From Gammaproteobacteria bacterium (lineage in GTDB: Bacteria; Pseudomonadota; Gammaproteobacteria; Xanthomonadales; Wenzhouxiangellaceae), in contig PWYW01000056.1 of the NCBI GenBank assembly GCA_003567685.1, forward strand, positions 23,203 through 87,202: a DNA stretch of 64,000 nucleotides. The letters are read 5' to 3'. The position numbers were made by a program, and so were the translations under genes. The notes beneath the pieces were generated by a model, which made no database searches, was not told the origin of the DNA, and saw nothing but the letters and a program-made list of their open reading frames with translations. This document shows, in pieces, positions 16,656 through 25,264 of the stretch (positions within the stretch are counted from its first letter, which is position 1; every line of letters begins with the position of its first letter).

Positions 16656-17660
16656 TCACTCTGCGACGCGAACCCGGTCGCCTGGCGCCAACCGCTGACG
16701 CCCGCGGTCGATCAACCGCGCATCGGCAGGCAGATCAACAGGATGAGGCCGACCGGCATCGGCACCGGGCAGCTCGAGAAATTCGACCTGTTCACCATCG
16801 TCGGACAGCAGCAGCACGCCCAATCGACCGTCTCGCTGAAGAATGTAGTCAGGCGGCAAGGCCAGGCGCGGGTCGGTCCAGCGAACCACGCCTTCGCTGC
16901 CGGTCAGAGCCGGGGCGTCGGTAAAGCGCAGGCGGCTTTCGCGTGTACGACTGCCTTGGGCAATCACCCCGGCAACGCGGTCCAGTTCAACGGCATAAGT
17001 GCGCCCGTCGGAGACGAATTCGATGGGCTCGGCAATCGCCAGCCCGGCAGCCAATGCCGGACTGACTGACGACACCACTTCCAGATCAGTCGAAGCGACC
17101 AGTTCCAGCAGCGCAACACCGGGCGTGGCCAGTGCACCCTGACCAATCAGACGGGCCGTCAGGACACCCTCAAATGGCGCCTTGATACGGGTTCGGTCCA
17201 GCATCAACTCGGCCTGGGCAAGGGCCTGACGGGCAAGCGCTCGCTCGGCAGTGGCCTGGCGCAAAATGGTCTCGGCCTCAAGCTGCTGATCCTCGGACAC
17301 GAAACGGTCCGGCGCCAGGCGCCGCGCCCGTTCGGCCCGCAAACGGGCAAGATCATGGCCGGCCCCGGCCAGATCAAGCTGGGCCAGCGCCCGCTCCCGC
17401 TCGATGTCAAAACTGCTGGAATCCAGCCGGAGCAGCAGTTGACCAGGCTCGACCGTGTCGCCAACCTCGGCCGCCACCTCAACCACGCGCGCCGTGATCT
17501 CCGCCGACAGCACCGCCTCGTTGAGACTGATCACCCGGGCGGCCGCCTGACGCTCCAGCGCCACAGCCACCTCGCCGAACGGGCGAACGGTGACGGTTTC
17601 CTGGGCCGCCAGCACAGGTGCCGCAAGGGCAAGAAAAATGGCGGCTATCGCGTGTTTCAT
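16656..17660 (-). CDS. RND efflux periplasmic adaptor (membrane fusion protein)
   Basis: A 334-aa adaptor that bridges the pump to an outer-membrane channel. It has a signal peptide (residues 1-19, ending LAA), then the lipoyl half-motif (ITARVVEVAAEVGDTVEPG near 55-75), a short alpha-helical hairpin (about 80-150, RALAQLDLAGAGHDLARL and following), the second lipoyl half (IKAPFEGVLTARLIGQG near 160) and beta-barrel domains. The hairpin is short, suggesting a small or TolC-like partner elsewhere. Start ATG at 17660 is used rather than the TTG two codons upstream. It is the first gene of the pump operon; a GNAT gene lies just upstream on the same strand. Confidence 0.88.
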   Translation of the reverse strand: MKHAIAAIFLALAAPVLAAQETVTVRPFGEVAVALERQAAARVISLNEAVLSAEITARVVEVAAEVGDTVEPGQLLLRLDSSSFDIERERALAQLDLAGAGHDLARLRAERARRLAPDRFVSEDQQLEAETILRQATAERALARQALAQAELMLDRTRIKAPFEGVLTARLIGQGALATPGVALLELVASTDLEVVSSVSPALAAGLAIAEPIEFVSDGRTYAVELDRVAGVIAQGSRTRESRLRFTDAPALTGSEGVVRWTDPRLALPPDYILQRDGRLGVLLLSDDGEQVEFLELPGADAGRPHPVDLPADARLIDRGRQRLAPGDRVRVAE

Positions 17661-17697
17661 CGACAAAGCTTACGCCCTGCCCTGTCAACACAAACGT

Positions 17698-18189
17698 TCA
17701 TTCTGACGCCTCGTCCAGGGCCGCCAGCGCTGCCTGATCCAGGCGAAACACCGTCCATTCATCCATCGGGCGGGCGCCGAGCGAGCGGTAGAAATCAATC
17801 GCCGGCTGGTTCCAGTCGAGAACGCTCCATTCCATCCGTCCACATCCGCGCCGGTGAGCCTCTTGGGCCAAGTGCAACAACAGCGCCTTGCCGATGCCGC
17901 GGCCACGCCAGTCGGGCTTGACGAACAGGTCTTCGAGATACAAGCCCGGACGGGCCAGAAAGGTCGAAAAGTTGAAGAAATACAGGGCAAACCCGACGGT
18001 CTGGCCATCGCACTCGGCCAGCCTGGCGTGAACCAGCGGCTGATCGCAGAACAATTGTTCAGCCAAACGCTCCGGCGTGGCAACGACTTCGTGCTCCAGC
18101 TTCTCGTAACGGGCCAGCTCAACAATCAGCGCCAGCAAGTCGGCCTCGTCACCAGGACGGGCGGCACGGATGAGGAAGGGTTCGTTCAT
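17698..18189 (-). CDS. GNAT N-acetyltransferase (diamine acetyltransferase-like)
   Basis: A 163-aa GCN5-related acetyltransferase that transfers acetyl from acetyl-CoA to a small amine. Motif A is clear at about 85-110 (YLEDLFVKPDWRGRGIGKAL: R-G-x-G-I-G pyrophosphate loop). The order LYLEDLFV followed by WNQPAIDFYRSLGA resembles spermidine/spermine acetyltransferase (SAT1)-type proteins, so a polyamine or thialysine-like substrate is possible; this is inference. It ends 37 bp before the pump adaptor and may be transcribed with it. An etfA terminator lies immediately upstream. Confidence 0.85.
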   Translation of the reverse strand: MNEPFLIRAARPGDEADLLALIVELARYEKLEHEVVATPERLAEQLFCDQPLVHARLAECDGQTVGFALYFFNFSTFLARPGLYLEDLFVKPDWRGRGIGKALLLHLAQEAHRRGCGRMEWSVLDWNQPAIDFYRSLGARPMDEWTVFRLDQAALAALDEASE

Positions 18190-18214
18190 GGCAAAAACCT
18201 GTTCTTGGGTCGGG

Positions 18215-18257
18215 TAAAGAAAAACAGCCCTGGCACCAACGGTGCGCAGGGCTGTTT
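18215..18257 (-). terminator. Rho-independent terminator of etfBA
   Basis: Stem AAACAGCCCTG (18247-18257 read on the minus strand) pairs with CAGGGCTGTTT (18222-18232); the strand then continues TTTTTCTTT. It is placed 31 bp after the etfA stop codon, and the symmetric A/T tracts could also work weakly from the other side. Confidence 0.85.
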
Positions 18258-18287
18258 CCCAATGTCAGACGCGGCCTGACTGGCCTG

Positions 18288-19226
18288 TCAGACGGCGTTT
18301 TCCAACTCGGGCACCAGCTCGAACAAGTCGCCGACCAGACCCAGGTCGGCAATCTCGAAGATCGGCGCTTCCGGGTCCTTGTTGATGGCGACGATGGTGC
18401 CGGCGTCCTTGATACCAGTGAGGTGCTGGATGGCCCCGGAGATACCGATGGCGAAGTACAGATCCGGCGCGATGATCTTGCCGGTCTGACCCACCTGCAA
18501 TTCATTCGGCACGTAACCGGCATCAACCGCCGCCCGCGAGGCGCCAACGGCCGCGCCCATCTTCTTGGCCAGGCTGTAGATGATGGCGAAGTTGTCCGAC
18601 GAGCCCAGCGCACGACCGCCGGAGACCACTACGTCGGCCGACGACAGATCAGGGCCTTCGCCGTCCGAGCCTTCGACCTTGACGAACCGTGTGTGGCCGG
18701 GGTTGCTTGCCTGCGGCGAACGCTCTTCGATGCTGGCCGAACCACCTTCCTCGGCTGCGGCAAACGATGCGGTTCGTATGGTCGCCACCACGGGGCCACC
18801 GTCCGGTACGCGCACCGTGACGATGGCATTGCCGGCGTAGATCGGGCGCTTGAAGGTGCGCTCGTCGATCACCTCCATGATATCGGAGACCTGGTTGACG
18901 CCCATCAGCGCTGCGGCCCGCGGCAGCAGGTCCTTGCCGAAGGTGGTCGACGGTGCCAGAACGTGGCTGTAGTCACCCGCCAGGGCGGCCACTTCCGGCG
19001 CCAGGCGCGCGGCCAGCGGATGGGCGAAATCGTCGTGGGCAATGGTCAGCACGCGGCTGACCCCGGCCAGCGCCGCTGCCGACGGGGCCACGGCCGACGG
19101 ATCGGCAGCGAAAACCACCAGGTCGATATTGCTGATGCCCATCTTGAGGGCACCGCTCAGGGTCTTGGCCGTGGCCGGGTTCAAGGCCTGGCCGTCATGT
19201 TCGGCAATGATCAGAATTCGGCTCAT
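18288..19226 (-). CDS. etfA: Electron transfer flavoprotein, alpha subunit
   Basis: FAD-binding alpha subunit of the heterodimer that takes electrons from acyl-CoA dehydrogenases and passes them to ETF-ubiquinone oxidoreductase. The C-terminal FAD domain shows [14 protein letters not shown] near 200, [32 protein letters not shown] and [20 protein letters not shown], all diagnostic. The 312-aa length is standard. Its ATG overlaps the etfB stop by one base (TAATG), so the subunits are made together. The thiolase, dehydrogenase and desaturase/AlkB genes in the window fit with active fatty and branched-chain acid oxidation. Confidence 0.96.
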   Translation of the reverse strand: MSRILIIAEHDGQALNPATAKTLSGALKMGISNIDLVVFAADPSAVAPSAAALAGVSRVLTIAHDDFAHPLAARLAPEVAALAGDYSHVLAPSTTFGKDLLPRAAALMGVNQVSDIMEVIDERTFKRPIYAGNAIVTVRVPDGGPVVATIRTASFAAAEEGGSASIEERSPQASNPGHTRFVKVEGSDGEGPDLSSADVVVSGGRALGSSDNFAIIYSLAKKMGAAVGASRAAVDAGYVPNELQVGQTGKIIAPDLYFAIGISGAIQHLTGIKDAGTIVAINKDPEAPIFEIADLGLVGDLFELVPELENAV

Positions 19227-19972
19227 TACAGCAGTCCCTTGTTCTTGAGTTCACCCACCAGCTCGGCAACGCTGCCGACCATCTTGCCCCCGCCCCGCTT
19301 GGGCGGCGGTTCGAAGCTGACCGACTCGATGTCGGCGGCGGTTTCAATACCCAGATCGCCGATCGCAACGGTGTCCAGCGGCTTGCGCTTGGCTTTCATG
19401 ATGTCCGGCAGCTTGACGAAGCGCGGCTCATTCAGGCGCAAATCGGAGGTCATCACCGCCGGCAAATCAATCTCGATGGTTTCCAGGCCGGCGTCCACCT
19501 CACGGGCCACCGTCGCCTTGCCGTCGGCCAGCTCCACCTTCGAGGCGAAGGTAGCCTGCGGACGATCCCACAGCGCGGCCAGCATCTGACCGGTCTGGTT
19601 GCAGTCGTCATCGATAGCCTGCTTGCCCAGGAAAACGATGCCGGGGCTTTCGCGCTCAATCAGCTTCATGAATACCCGCGCGGCCGTCAGTGGCTGGGTA
19701 GCCACCTCAGTTTCAACGTGGATGGCGCGGTCGGCGCCCATCGCCAGACCGGTGCGCAGCTGCTGCTGGACGTCATTGCTGCCAATCGAGCAGACAATGA
19801 CTTCCTCGGCCTCACCCCGTTCCTTGATGCGCAGCGCTTCTTCCAGCGCAATCTCGTCAAAGGGGTTGATCGACATTTTCACGCCGTCGGTCTCCACGCC
19901 GGTGCCGTCGCTCTTGACGCGCACCCGCACGTTGTAATCCACCACTCGCTTGAGGGCGACCAGAATTTTCAT
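19226..19972 (-). CDS. etfB: Electron transfer flavoprotein, beta subunit
   Basis: AMP-binding beta subunit of ETF, 248 aa. Recognised by the N-terminal MKILVALKRVVDYNVRVRV, the NPFDEIALEEALRIKE stretch near 35 and the recognition-loop region near 185-200 that contacts dehydrogenases. A GGAG site lies before the ATG, and a TACAAT -10-like hexamer is seen on the minus strand at 20018-20013, although no good -35 accompanies it. It is the first gene of the etfBA pair. Confidence 0.96.
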   Translation of the reverse strand: MKILVALKRVVDYNVRVRVKSDGTGVETDGVKMSINPFDEIALEEALRIKERGEAEEVIVCSIGSNDVQQQLRTGLAMGADRAIHVETEVATQPLTAARVFMKLIERESPGIVFLGKQAIDDDCNQTGQMLAALWDRPQATFASKVELADGKATVAREVDAGLETIEIDLPAVMTSDLRLNEPRFVKLPDIMKAKRKPLDTVAIGDLGIETAADIESVSFEPPPKRGGGKMVGSVAELVGELKNKGLL

Positions 19973-20046
19973 GCATTACTCCGCGCTTGATTGTTCAGGT
20001 TCCAAGCCCCTCATTGTAGCTGCTGGGGCGTGATCAGATCGGACAT

Positions 20047-20940
20047 TCAAGGCGATGCCAATGCCCGCGCAGCCACTTCGACGGCCTGGCGGTCGAGCAG
20101 AAATACTCCGTCACCGCCGTGGGCAAACTCCAGCCAGACCAAATCCACATGGTCAGCCAGCAAAGCATCCAACGCCTCTGCCGCCTCGCCCACCTCGCAC
20201 ACCAGGATGCCGTGACCGGACAAATGCCGGGGCGCCTGTACCAGCAAGCGTCGAACAAGGTCCAGACCATCCGCCCCGGCCTCCAGGCCCAAGCTGGGCT
20301 CATGCAGGAACTCGGTCGGCAAACCCGCCATGGATGCAGTCGGCACATAAGGAGGGTTGGCCAGAATCAGATCGTAGACGGCATCGCCAGCATCGGCCAG
20401 CAAATCGGAGTGTCGGCACCGTACGCGGCTTTCCAGACCGTGCCGGGCGACATTGCGCCGGGCCAACTCAAGGGCGGCGTCACTGATGTCCAGGGCATCC
20501 ACCTCAACCCCCGGCCAATGGCTGGCCAAGGCAATGGCCAGGCAGCCCGAGCCGGTACCGACGTCGACCGCCCGCTTCAGGTCGTTGGCGGCCAACCAGG
20601 GCTCGAAGCCATCCAGGATCAGCTCGGCAATCGGCGACCGCGGCACCAGGACATCCGGCGAGACTTCGAATTCCAGGCCGGCCAGCCACCCCCGACCCAG
20701 CAGGTAGGCCAGTGGTTGACGGGTCTCGATACGCTGAGTCAACAAGCTCTCAATGCGGGCCTGTTCCTCCGTAGTCAGAATACGAGCAAAGGCTTCGCTG
20801 TCGAAATCGGGCGGCAGCCCCAGCGCGGCTGAAGCCAGCCAGCAGGCTTCATCAATGGCATTGTCCGTGCCATGGCCGAAATACACACCGGCCGCATCCA
20901 TGCGTCGAGCAGCCAGGCGAATCTGTTCTTCGAGCGTCAT
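20047..20940 (-). CDS. prmB: Ribosomal protein uL3 N5-glutamine methyltransferase
   Basis: S-adenosylmethionine-dependent methyltransferase that modifies a glutamine in ribosomal protein uL3 (the rplC product, also in this window with its GQCQTPG target loop). The PrmB subgroup is identified by YFGHGTDNAIDEA near residues 20-32 and VLVPRSPIAELI near 97. The SAM site is VDVGTGSGCLAIALA near 125 and the catalytic NPPY is near 195, which binds the amide of glutamine. The 297-aa length is typical. It is distinguished from release-factor methylase PrmC by the N-terminal motif. It is divergent from the sco gene. Confidence 0.93.
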   Translation of the reverse strand: MTLEEQIRLAARRMDAAGVYFGHGTDNAIDEACWLASAALGLPPDFDSEAFARILTTEEQARIESLLTQRIETRQPLAYLLGRGWLAGLEFEVSPDVLVPRSPIAELILDGFEPWLAANDLKRAVDVGTGSGCLAIALASHWPGVEVDALDISDAALELARRNVARHGLESRVRCRHSDLLADAGDAVYDLILANPPYVPTASMAGLPTEFLHEPSLGLEAGADGLDLVRRLLVQAPRHLSGHGILVCEVGEAAEALDALLADHVDLVWLEFAHGGDGVFLLDRQAVEVAARALASP

Positions 20941-21066
20941 TGTCGAGGGGCGACCCCACCAGTTGAATGAATCCTCAGTTTACTCGTTCAACAAGGAACC
21001 GAAGACGGCCAATCCGGTCGGTATGCCTGTCTGCCTCGTTGATCAACCCGCGATATACTCTTGCCC

Positions 21067-21711
21067 ATGAAAAATTCCTCTTTCGAAGCCCGTCAGCAGG
21101 GCCGTGTATTCCTGATTTTCATCGTCCTTGTCCTGGCCATGGGTGCCGGTTTGATCGTTGCCAATCAAATGATCCAACGCACCTCGGACTGGCGCGCCGC
21201 TTCGCTGTTTCCGACACCCAGGGCGCTGTCCGACTTTGAATTGCGTACTGCCGAGGGCGACGCCTTCACTCGAACCAACCTTGAGGGCCAGTGGAACCTG
21301 TTGTTTTTCGGTTTCACCAACTGCCCGGATGTCTGCCCGGACACCCTGGCCATGCTGGCCCAGTCAATGCAGCAACTGGAACTGATGCGTCGCGATGAAA
21401 AACCGCAGGTCGTGTTTGTTTCCGTTGACCCTGAGCGGGACGACGGTGAACTACTCGGCGACTATGTCCGCTGGTTCAACCAGGATTTTGTTGCCGTCAC
21501 GGGCGATGAGGATCAGCTCGAAGCACTCAGCCGTCAGCTTGGCGTGGTCTATTTCTTTGAAGAACCCGACGAGCGAACTGGCTTTTACAACGTTGACCAT
21601 TCGGCTGCCGTTCTCATCGTCGATCCGGAAGGCCGGCTGTTCGGCCGGTTCCCGCATCCGCTGACGCCCGATGACGTGACAGCGGATTTGTTCCAGTTGA
21701 CAAGACTCTGA
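21067..21711 (+). CDS. SCO1/SenC-family copper chaperone
   Basis: Membrane-anchored thioredoxin-fold protein that delivers copper to, or reduces, the CuA site of cytochrome oxidase. A single N-terminal helix (about 14-34) anchors it facing the periplasm. Copper ligands are Cys86 and Cys90 (NCPDVCPDT) and His178 (YNVDHSAAVL), the canonical CxxxC and distant His. The 214-aa length is standard. A TATACT -10 hexamer at 21054-21059 ends only 7 bp before the ATG, and there is no Shine-Dalgarno, so a leaderless transcript is possible. No cytochrome oxidase genes are next to it. Confidence 0.93.
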   Translation: MKNSSFEARQQGRVFLIFIVLVLAMGAGLIVANQMIQRTSDWRAASLFPTPRALSDFELRTAEGDAFTRTNLEGQWNLLFFGFTNCPDVCPDTLAMLAQSMQQLELMRRDEKPQVVFVSVDPERDDGELLGDYVRWFNQDFVAVTGDEDQLEALSRQLGVVYFFEEPDERTGFYNVDHSAAVLIVDPEGRLFGRFPHPLTPDDVTADLFQLTRL

Positions 21712-21784
21712 GTCAACCATGAAGGTGCCTGCACTCCGTCGCGCCTTCTGGCCGAATCCGCCAACCATTCACTGAGCATCGCCC

Positions 21785-22630
21785 ATGCCCAACCTGGCAG
21801 CCCGCTTGATGACCTGGCCGCAGCACTTGCTGCCCAAGCACGCGCTGACCGCGCTGGCCTGGCGTTTATCCTGCGCCGAGACCCGCTGGTTCAAAAACGC
21901 GTTCATCGGCCTTTTCGTCCAGCTGTTTCGAGTGAATCTGGACGAAGCGGAGCGCTCCCGGATCGACCAGTATCGCAGCTTCAATGATTTCTTCACCCGT
22001 GAACTGAAGGACGGGGCGAGGCCATTGTCTGCCGATAACCATGCTGGCCTGGTAAGCCCCAGCGATGGCACCATCAGCCAACTGGGCCCAATCGAAAATG
22101 GGCGACTGATCCAGGCTAAAGGCATTGATTACACCGCTGCAGACCTGCTGGGTTCCGATACCTGGGCCGAGCGGTTTGCCGGTGGGCAGTTCCTGACCAT
22201 CTATCTGGCCCCTAGCGATTATCACCGGGTTCACATGCCGATTGATGGACGCCTGATCGGCGAAAACCGCATCCCGGGCGAACTGTTCAGCGTATCTGCG
22301 GCGACGACCCGGGCCGTCCCGGGACTGTTCAGTCGCAATGAGCGCATGGCAGCACTGTTCGACACCGACCGCGGGCCAGTTGCGGTGGTCATGGTCGCTG
22401 CGATGCTGGTGTCCGGGATCGAAACGGTCTGGGGCGGGCCGGTCGACCGACGGCCCGGTGGACAACTCGAGCGACGCCAGCACAACGGGCCATCCCTGGC
22501 ACTTGGGGCCGAAATGGGCCGTTTCCACTGGGGCTCGACCGTGATTGTCCTGACGCCGGAAGGCTTTCTGGCCTGGCGGGAATCACTGGCGCCAGGCCGG
22601 CGGATACGCCTGGGCCAGGCGATTACCTGA
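21785..22630 (+). CDS. psd: Phosphatidylserine decarboxylase proenzyme
   Basis: Inner-membrane enzyme that makes phosphatidylethanolamine. The proenzyme cuts itself at the G-S bond of a GST motif to create the pyruvoyl group; here it is WGST with the cleavage at Gly250-Ser251 (the common form is LGST). Other family blocks are FFTRELKDGARP near 59, SPSDGTISQLG near 98, and YLAPSDYHRVHMP near 143 with the catalytic His. The 281-aa length matches type I bacterial Psd. It is convergent with rnpB. Confidence 0.95.
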   Translation: MPNLAARLMTWPQHLLPKHALTALAWRLSCAETRWFKNAFIGLFVQLFRVNLDEAERSRIDQYRSFNDFFTRELKDGARPLSADNHAGLVSPSDGTISQLGPIENGRLIQAKGIDYTAADLLGSDTWAERFAGGQFLTIYLAPSDYHRVHMPIDGRLIGENRIPGELFSVSAATTRAVPGLFSRNERMAALFDTDRGPVAVVMVAAMLVSGIETVWGGPVDRRPGGQLERRQHNGPSLALGAEMGRFHWGSTVIVLTPEGFLAWRESLAPGRRIRLGQAIT

Positions 22631-22643
22631 GCTTGGAAAAAGT

Positions 22644-23019
22644 GGGAGCCGGCCGATAAGCCGGGTTCTGTCGTGGACAGTCATTCATCTCGATGCGCTG
22701 TCGCCAACGCACTCTAGCAGCCTACCCGGACGCGACGCGGGCAACGTCATGGCGTCCCTATTTGGCCTTGCTTCAAGTGGGGTTTACCGTGCCGCGCCTG
22801 TTGCCAGTCGCGCGGTGCGCTCTTACCGCACCGTTTCACCCTTGCCTGTGCAGCCAAAGCTGCCATCGGCGGTCTGTTCTCTGTGGCACTTTCCGTCAGG
22901 ATACCGAAATACCCCGCCCAGGCGTTACCTGGCACCCTGCCCTGCGAAGCCCGGACTTTCCTCCCCGCCTGTCGAGTTCTTTCGAACCGAAGGCGCAGCG
23001 ACTGTCTGGCCGGCTCCCG
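22644..23019 (-). ncRNA. rnpB: RNase P RNA (bacterial type A)
   Basis: Catalytic RNA of ribonuclease P, which trims 5' ends of tRNA precursors. On the minus strand it starts GGGAGCCGGCCAGACAGTCG and contains GAGGAAAGTCCGGGC (conserved region I), CAGGGTGCCAGGTAACGCC, GGGTGAAACGGTGCGGTAAG, AGCAAGGCCAAATAGGG, and the diagnostic end with CGACAGAACCCGGCTTATCG. The ends GGGAGCCGGCC and GGCCGGCTCCC pair as helix P1, which sets the approximate borders; length is about 376 nt, as in E. coli M1 RNA. A CATAAT -10-like hexamer on the minus strand at 23030-23025 fits a start near 23019, and a T-run follows the 3' end. Confidence 0.97.
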
Positions 23020-23164
23020 GACGCATTATGACGCAGTCGGGCAGCAAAAAGTTTCCTGACTGCAAGACCGCTTTCGCGTTTGGTCGGCAAAACAACGGTT
23101 GGGGCGTTCGCTGCCAGGCAGCGAGGACTCCATGATCACTGCCGATGTCTTGACCCGTGACGGA

Positions 23165-23590
23165 TCAGCCCTTGGCGTAGCGCTCGGTGAAGAAATCGGT
23201 GGTCTTGGTCAGCGCTTCGCGCCAGTCTTCCCTCAACTGCGGGGTCAAGCGGGGATCGCAGGCCTCGACCGCTTCCAGCAGGCTTTCGCGCCAGTGCACA
23301 TAGAGAGCCGGATCAACCGGCGCATGGCCCTTCAGACTGTGAACATCGGCCATCTGCTTCATTGAGCCTTCGACGATGGTTGAACCGGCAGCAAACGTCA
23401 GTGCAATGCTGATGCCGCGCCTAAGGGCCTTGTTTTGCTGCGGCCAGCGAGTACCAACAAACATTTTCTGGATTCGCTCGTCGCGAGCCAGCAAACGTTC
23501 GTAAAACGACGGGATGAACTGCTTGTCGCGAAGGCATCGTCCGTAGCTGCCCTGCACTGCCTCGAAATTCGCCATGGATTGAGACTTCAT
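23165..23590 (-). CDS. Globin-family protein
   Basis: A 141-aa all-helical protein of the single-domain globin superfamily. The pattern QGSYGRCLRDKQFIPSFYERLL near the N-terminus, the MFVGTRWPQQNKALRRGI segment (CD/E region) and VHSLKGHAPVDPALYVHW with a candidate proximal His near 90 fit gammaproteobacterial globins of unknown role; oxygen or NO binding is inferred only. Two starts are possible: 23590 (used here) or 23575 (MANFEAVQ), and neither has a clear Shine-Dalgarno. It lies between rnpB and a zinc peptidase and shows no obvious operon link. Confidence 0.78.
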   Translation of the reverse strand: MKSQSMANFEAVQGSYGRCLRDKQFIPSFYERLLARDERIQKMFVGTRWPQQNKALRRGISIALTFAAGSTIVEGSMKQMADVHSLKGHAPVDPALYVHWRESLLEAVEACDPRLTPQLREDWREALTKTTDFFTERYAKG

Positions 23591-23657
23591 TGAACCAGGC
23601 GAGAGCGTATCCCAGGACAGCCGCTCCGGAAATGATCTACATCAAGAAAACGATCGC

Positions 23658-24341
23658 TCAGGGCCTGAGAATTCGCAGCCACCACCAGAAATTGACCAGA
23701 CCCATCAGCGAGGCCGCGACATAGGTCAACGCTGCAGCCGTCAGTATACGGCGCGCATGCGGCCGATCCTGGGGCTTGAGGTACTCGCCCTTTTCCAGCA
23801 GCGGCAGCGCCCGCCGGAAACTCGCGTCGAATTCGGTCGGCAATGTGGTCAGATGAACCAGAATGCCGGAGGCCAGGGTGGCCAGCCCAACCAGCAGCAT
23901 GATCAATCCAGCGGCCGGCAACCGCAGCGCCAGGATCACGATGGGCATCAAGGCGATCAGGATGACGCCAAAGCGCTGCCACTTCTGCAGGCCCTTGACC
24001 AGCCGGGTACGCCACACCAGTGGCTGATAGCCATCGGCATGCTGGATGGCATGGCCCACCTCGTGGGCCGCGACCGTAACGGCCGTCAGTGAAGCGGTGT
24101 CGTGATGATCGGGACTCAGACTGACCTGGCGCTTTTCGGGATCATAAAAGTCGCCACCTGGCCCGCCGCGCACCACACCCACATCCTCCAGGCCCAGCCG
24201 GTCGAGCAAATGACGGGCCAACTGGGCACCGGTACCCGGGTAACGATCCCGCGGCTGGGAATAATGCTTCAGCACGCGCTTGATCCAGAATTGCGGCAGA
24301 AAGATAACGGCAGCAATCAGCACCAGAAAGAGGACGATCAT
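23658..24341 (-). CDS. Membrane zinc metallopeptidase (YugP-like)
   Basis: A 227-aa integral membrane protein of the neutral zinc metallopeptidase family (PF04298 type). The zinc motif HEVGHAIQHADGYQ is near residue 93, with an upstream HDTASLTAVTVAAHE context. Helices are at about 1-20, 125-170 and near the C-terminus. The physiological substrate is not established for the family. Its ATG overlaps the rsmI stop (ATGA), so the two are co-translated. Confidence 0.87.
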   Translation of the reverse strand: MIVLFLVLIAAVIFLPQFWIKRVLKHYSQPRDRYPGTGAQLARHLLDRLGLEDVGVVRGGPGGDFYDPEKRQVSLSPDHHDTASLTAVTVAAHEVGHAIQHADGYQPLVWRTRLVKGLQKWQRFGVILIALMPIVILALRLPAAGLIMLLVGLATLASGILVHLTTLPTEFDASFRRALPLLEKGEYLKPQDRPHARRILTAAALTYVAASLMGLVNFWWWLRILRP

Positions 24342-25225
24342 GCCGAGTCGTCCTCACTGGTTTGGCTGCGCTGATTATCGGGATGGACCAGCGCCCAGGC
24401 TTGTTGACGGCTGAGACTGCTCAGACCGGCAATCAGCCGAGCCGCCCGGGAAGGCGGCAGCTCTCCGGCCAGCGCCTGGGCCAGCGCGCCAAGCTCGACC
24501 GTCTGGGGCGGCGTGTCGCTCCCACTGACCATCACGACAGCTTCGCCACGACGCTGATTGGTGTCGCCGTCGACCCAGTCCTTCAACGCAACGAGGGAGT
24601 CGCGGCGGAGGGTTTCATGCAATTTGGTCAGCTCGCGCGCCACGGCAGCAAGCCGTTGCTCGCCCAACGATGCAGCCAGGTCGGCGAGCACTTCGCTCAG
24701 ATCACGAGCCGGCACATAGAAAATCAGGGTTCGGGGCTCGCGCACCAGGGCCTGGAGCCGGCGCAATCGGGCGGAGCGTCGAGGGGGAAGGAAACCTTCG
24801 AAACAGAAACGGTCGGATGCCAGGCCAGCGGCCGAAAGGGCAGCAATAGCGGCACAGGCACCCGGCAGCGGGCTGACAGAAAAACCGGCTGAATGGACCG
24901 CATCCACCAGACGATACCCGGGATCAGAGACCAATGGCGTCCCGGCATCGCTGACCAGGGCGATATTGCTACCCTCTGCTAGGCGAGCAAGCAGCCCCGG
25001 GATAGCCTTTGCTTCCGAATGTTCATTGACACTGACCCACTGCTTGCCCGGCTTGTCCAGACCAGGCAAGCGCCGGGTCATTCGCGTGTCCTCCGCGGCA
25101 ATGATCGTCGCCTCGGCCAGTATTTGGCGGGCACGCGGTGTCAGGTCATCCAGGTTGCCGATAGGCGTGGCGACCACATAAAGCGTTCCCGGCTCGATGC
25201 CGGCCTGAAGCGTCTGTTTCGACAT
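24338..25225 (-). CDS. rsmI: 16S rRNA (cytidine(1402)-2'-O)-methyltransferase
   Basis: Tetrapyrrole-methylase-fold enzyme that methylates the 2'-OH of C1402 in 16S rRNA. Signatures: LYVVATPIGNLDDLTPRA near 12, AAEDTRMTRRL near 43, SDAGTPLVSDPG near 90, and PLPGACAAIAALSAAGL near 118. The start MSKQTLQ at 25225 is preferred by family homology over an upstream in-frame ATG at 25246. It is divergent from lpoA, the order seen in many Gammaproteobacteria. Confidence 0.95.
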   Translation of the reverse strand: MSKQTLQAGIEPGTLYVVATPIGNLDDLTPRARQILAEATIIAAEDTRMTRRLPGLDKPGKQWVSVNEHSEAKAIPGLLARLAEGSNIALVSDAGTPLVSDPGYRLVDAVHSAGFSVSPLPGACAAIAALSAAGLASDRFCFEGFLPPRRSARLRRLQALVREPRTLIFYVPARDLSEVLADLAASLGEQRLAAVARELTKLHETLRRDSLVALKDWVDGDTNQRRGEAVVMVSGSDTPPQTVELGALAQALAGELPPSRAARLIAGLSSLSRQQAWALVHPDNQRSQTSEDDSA

Positions 25226-25264
25226 AACGTCATTGTACTCGGGCATCGTTTATCATCCGTTGCC

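Noticed and set aside
22693..23031. Open frames across the RNase P RNA region
   Set aside because: The sequence is a structured RNA with conserved helices; coding potential is accidental.
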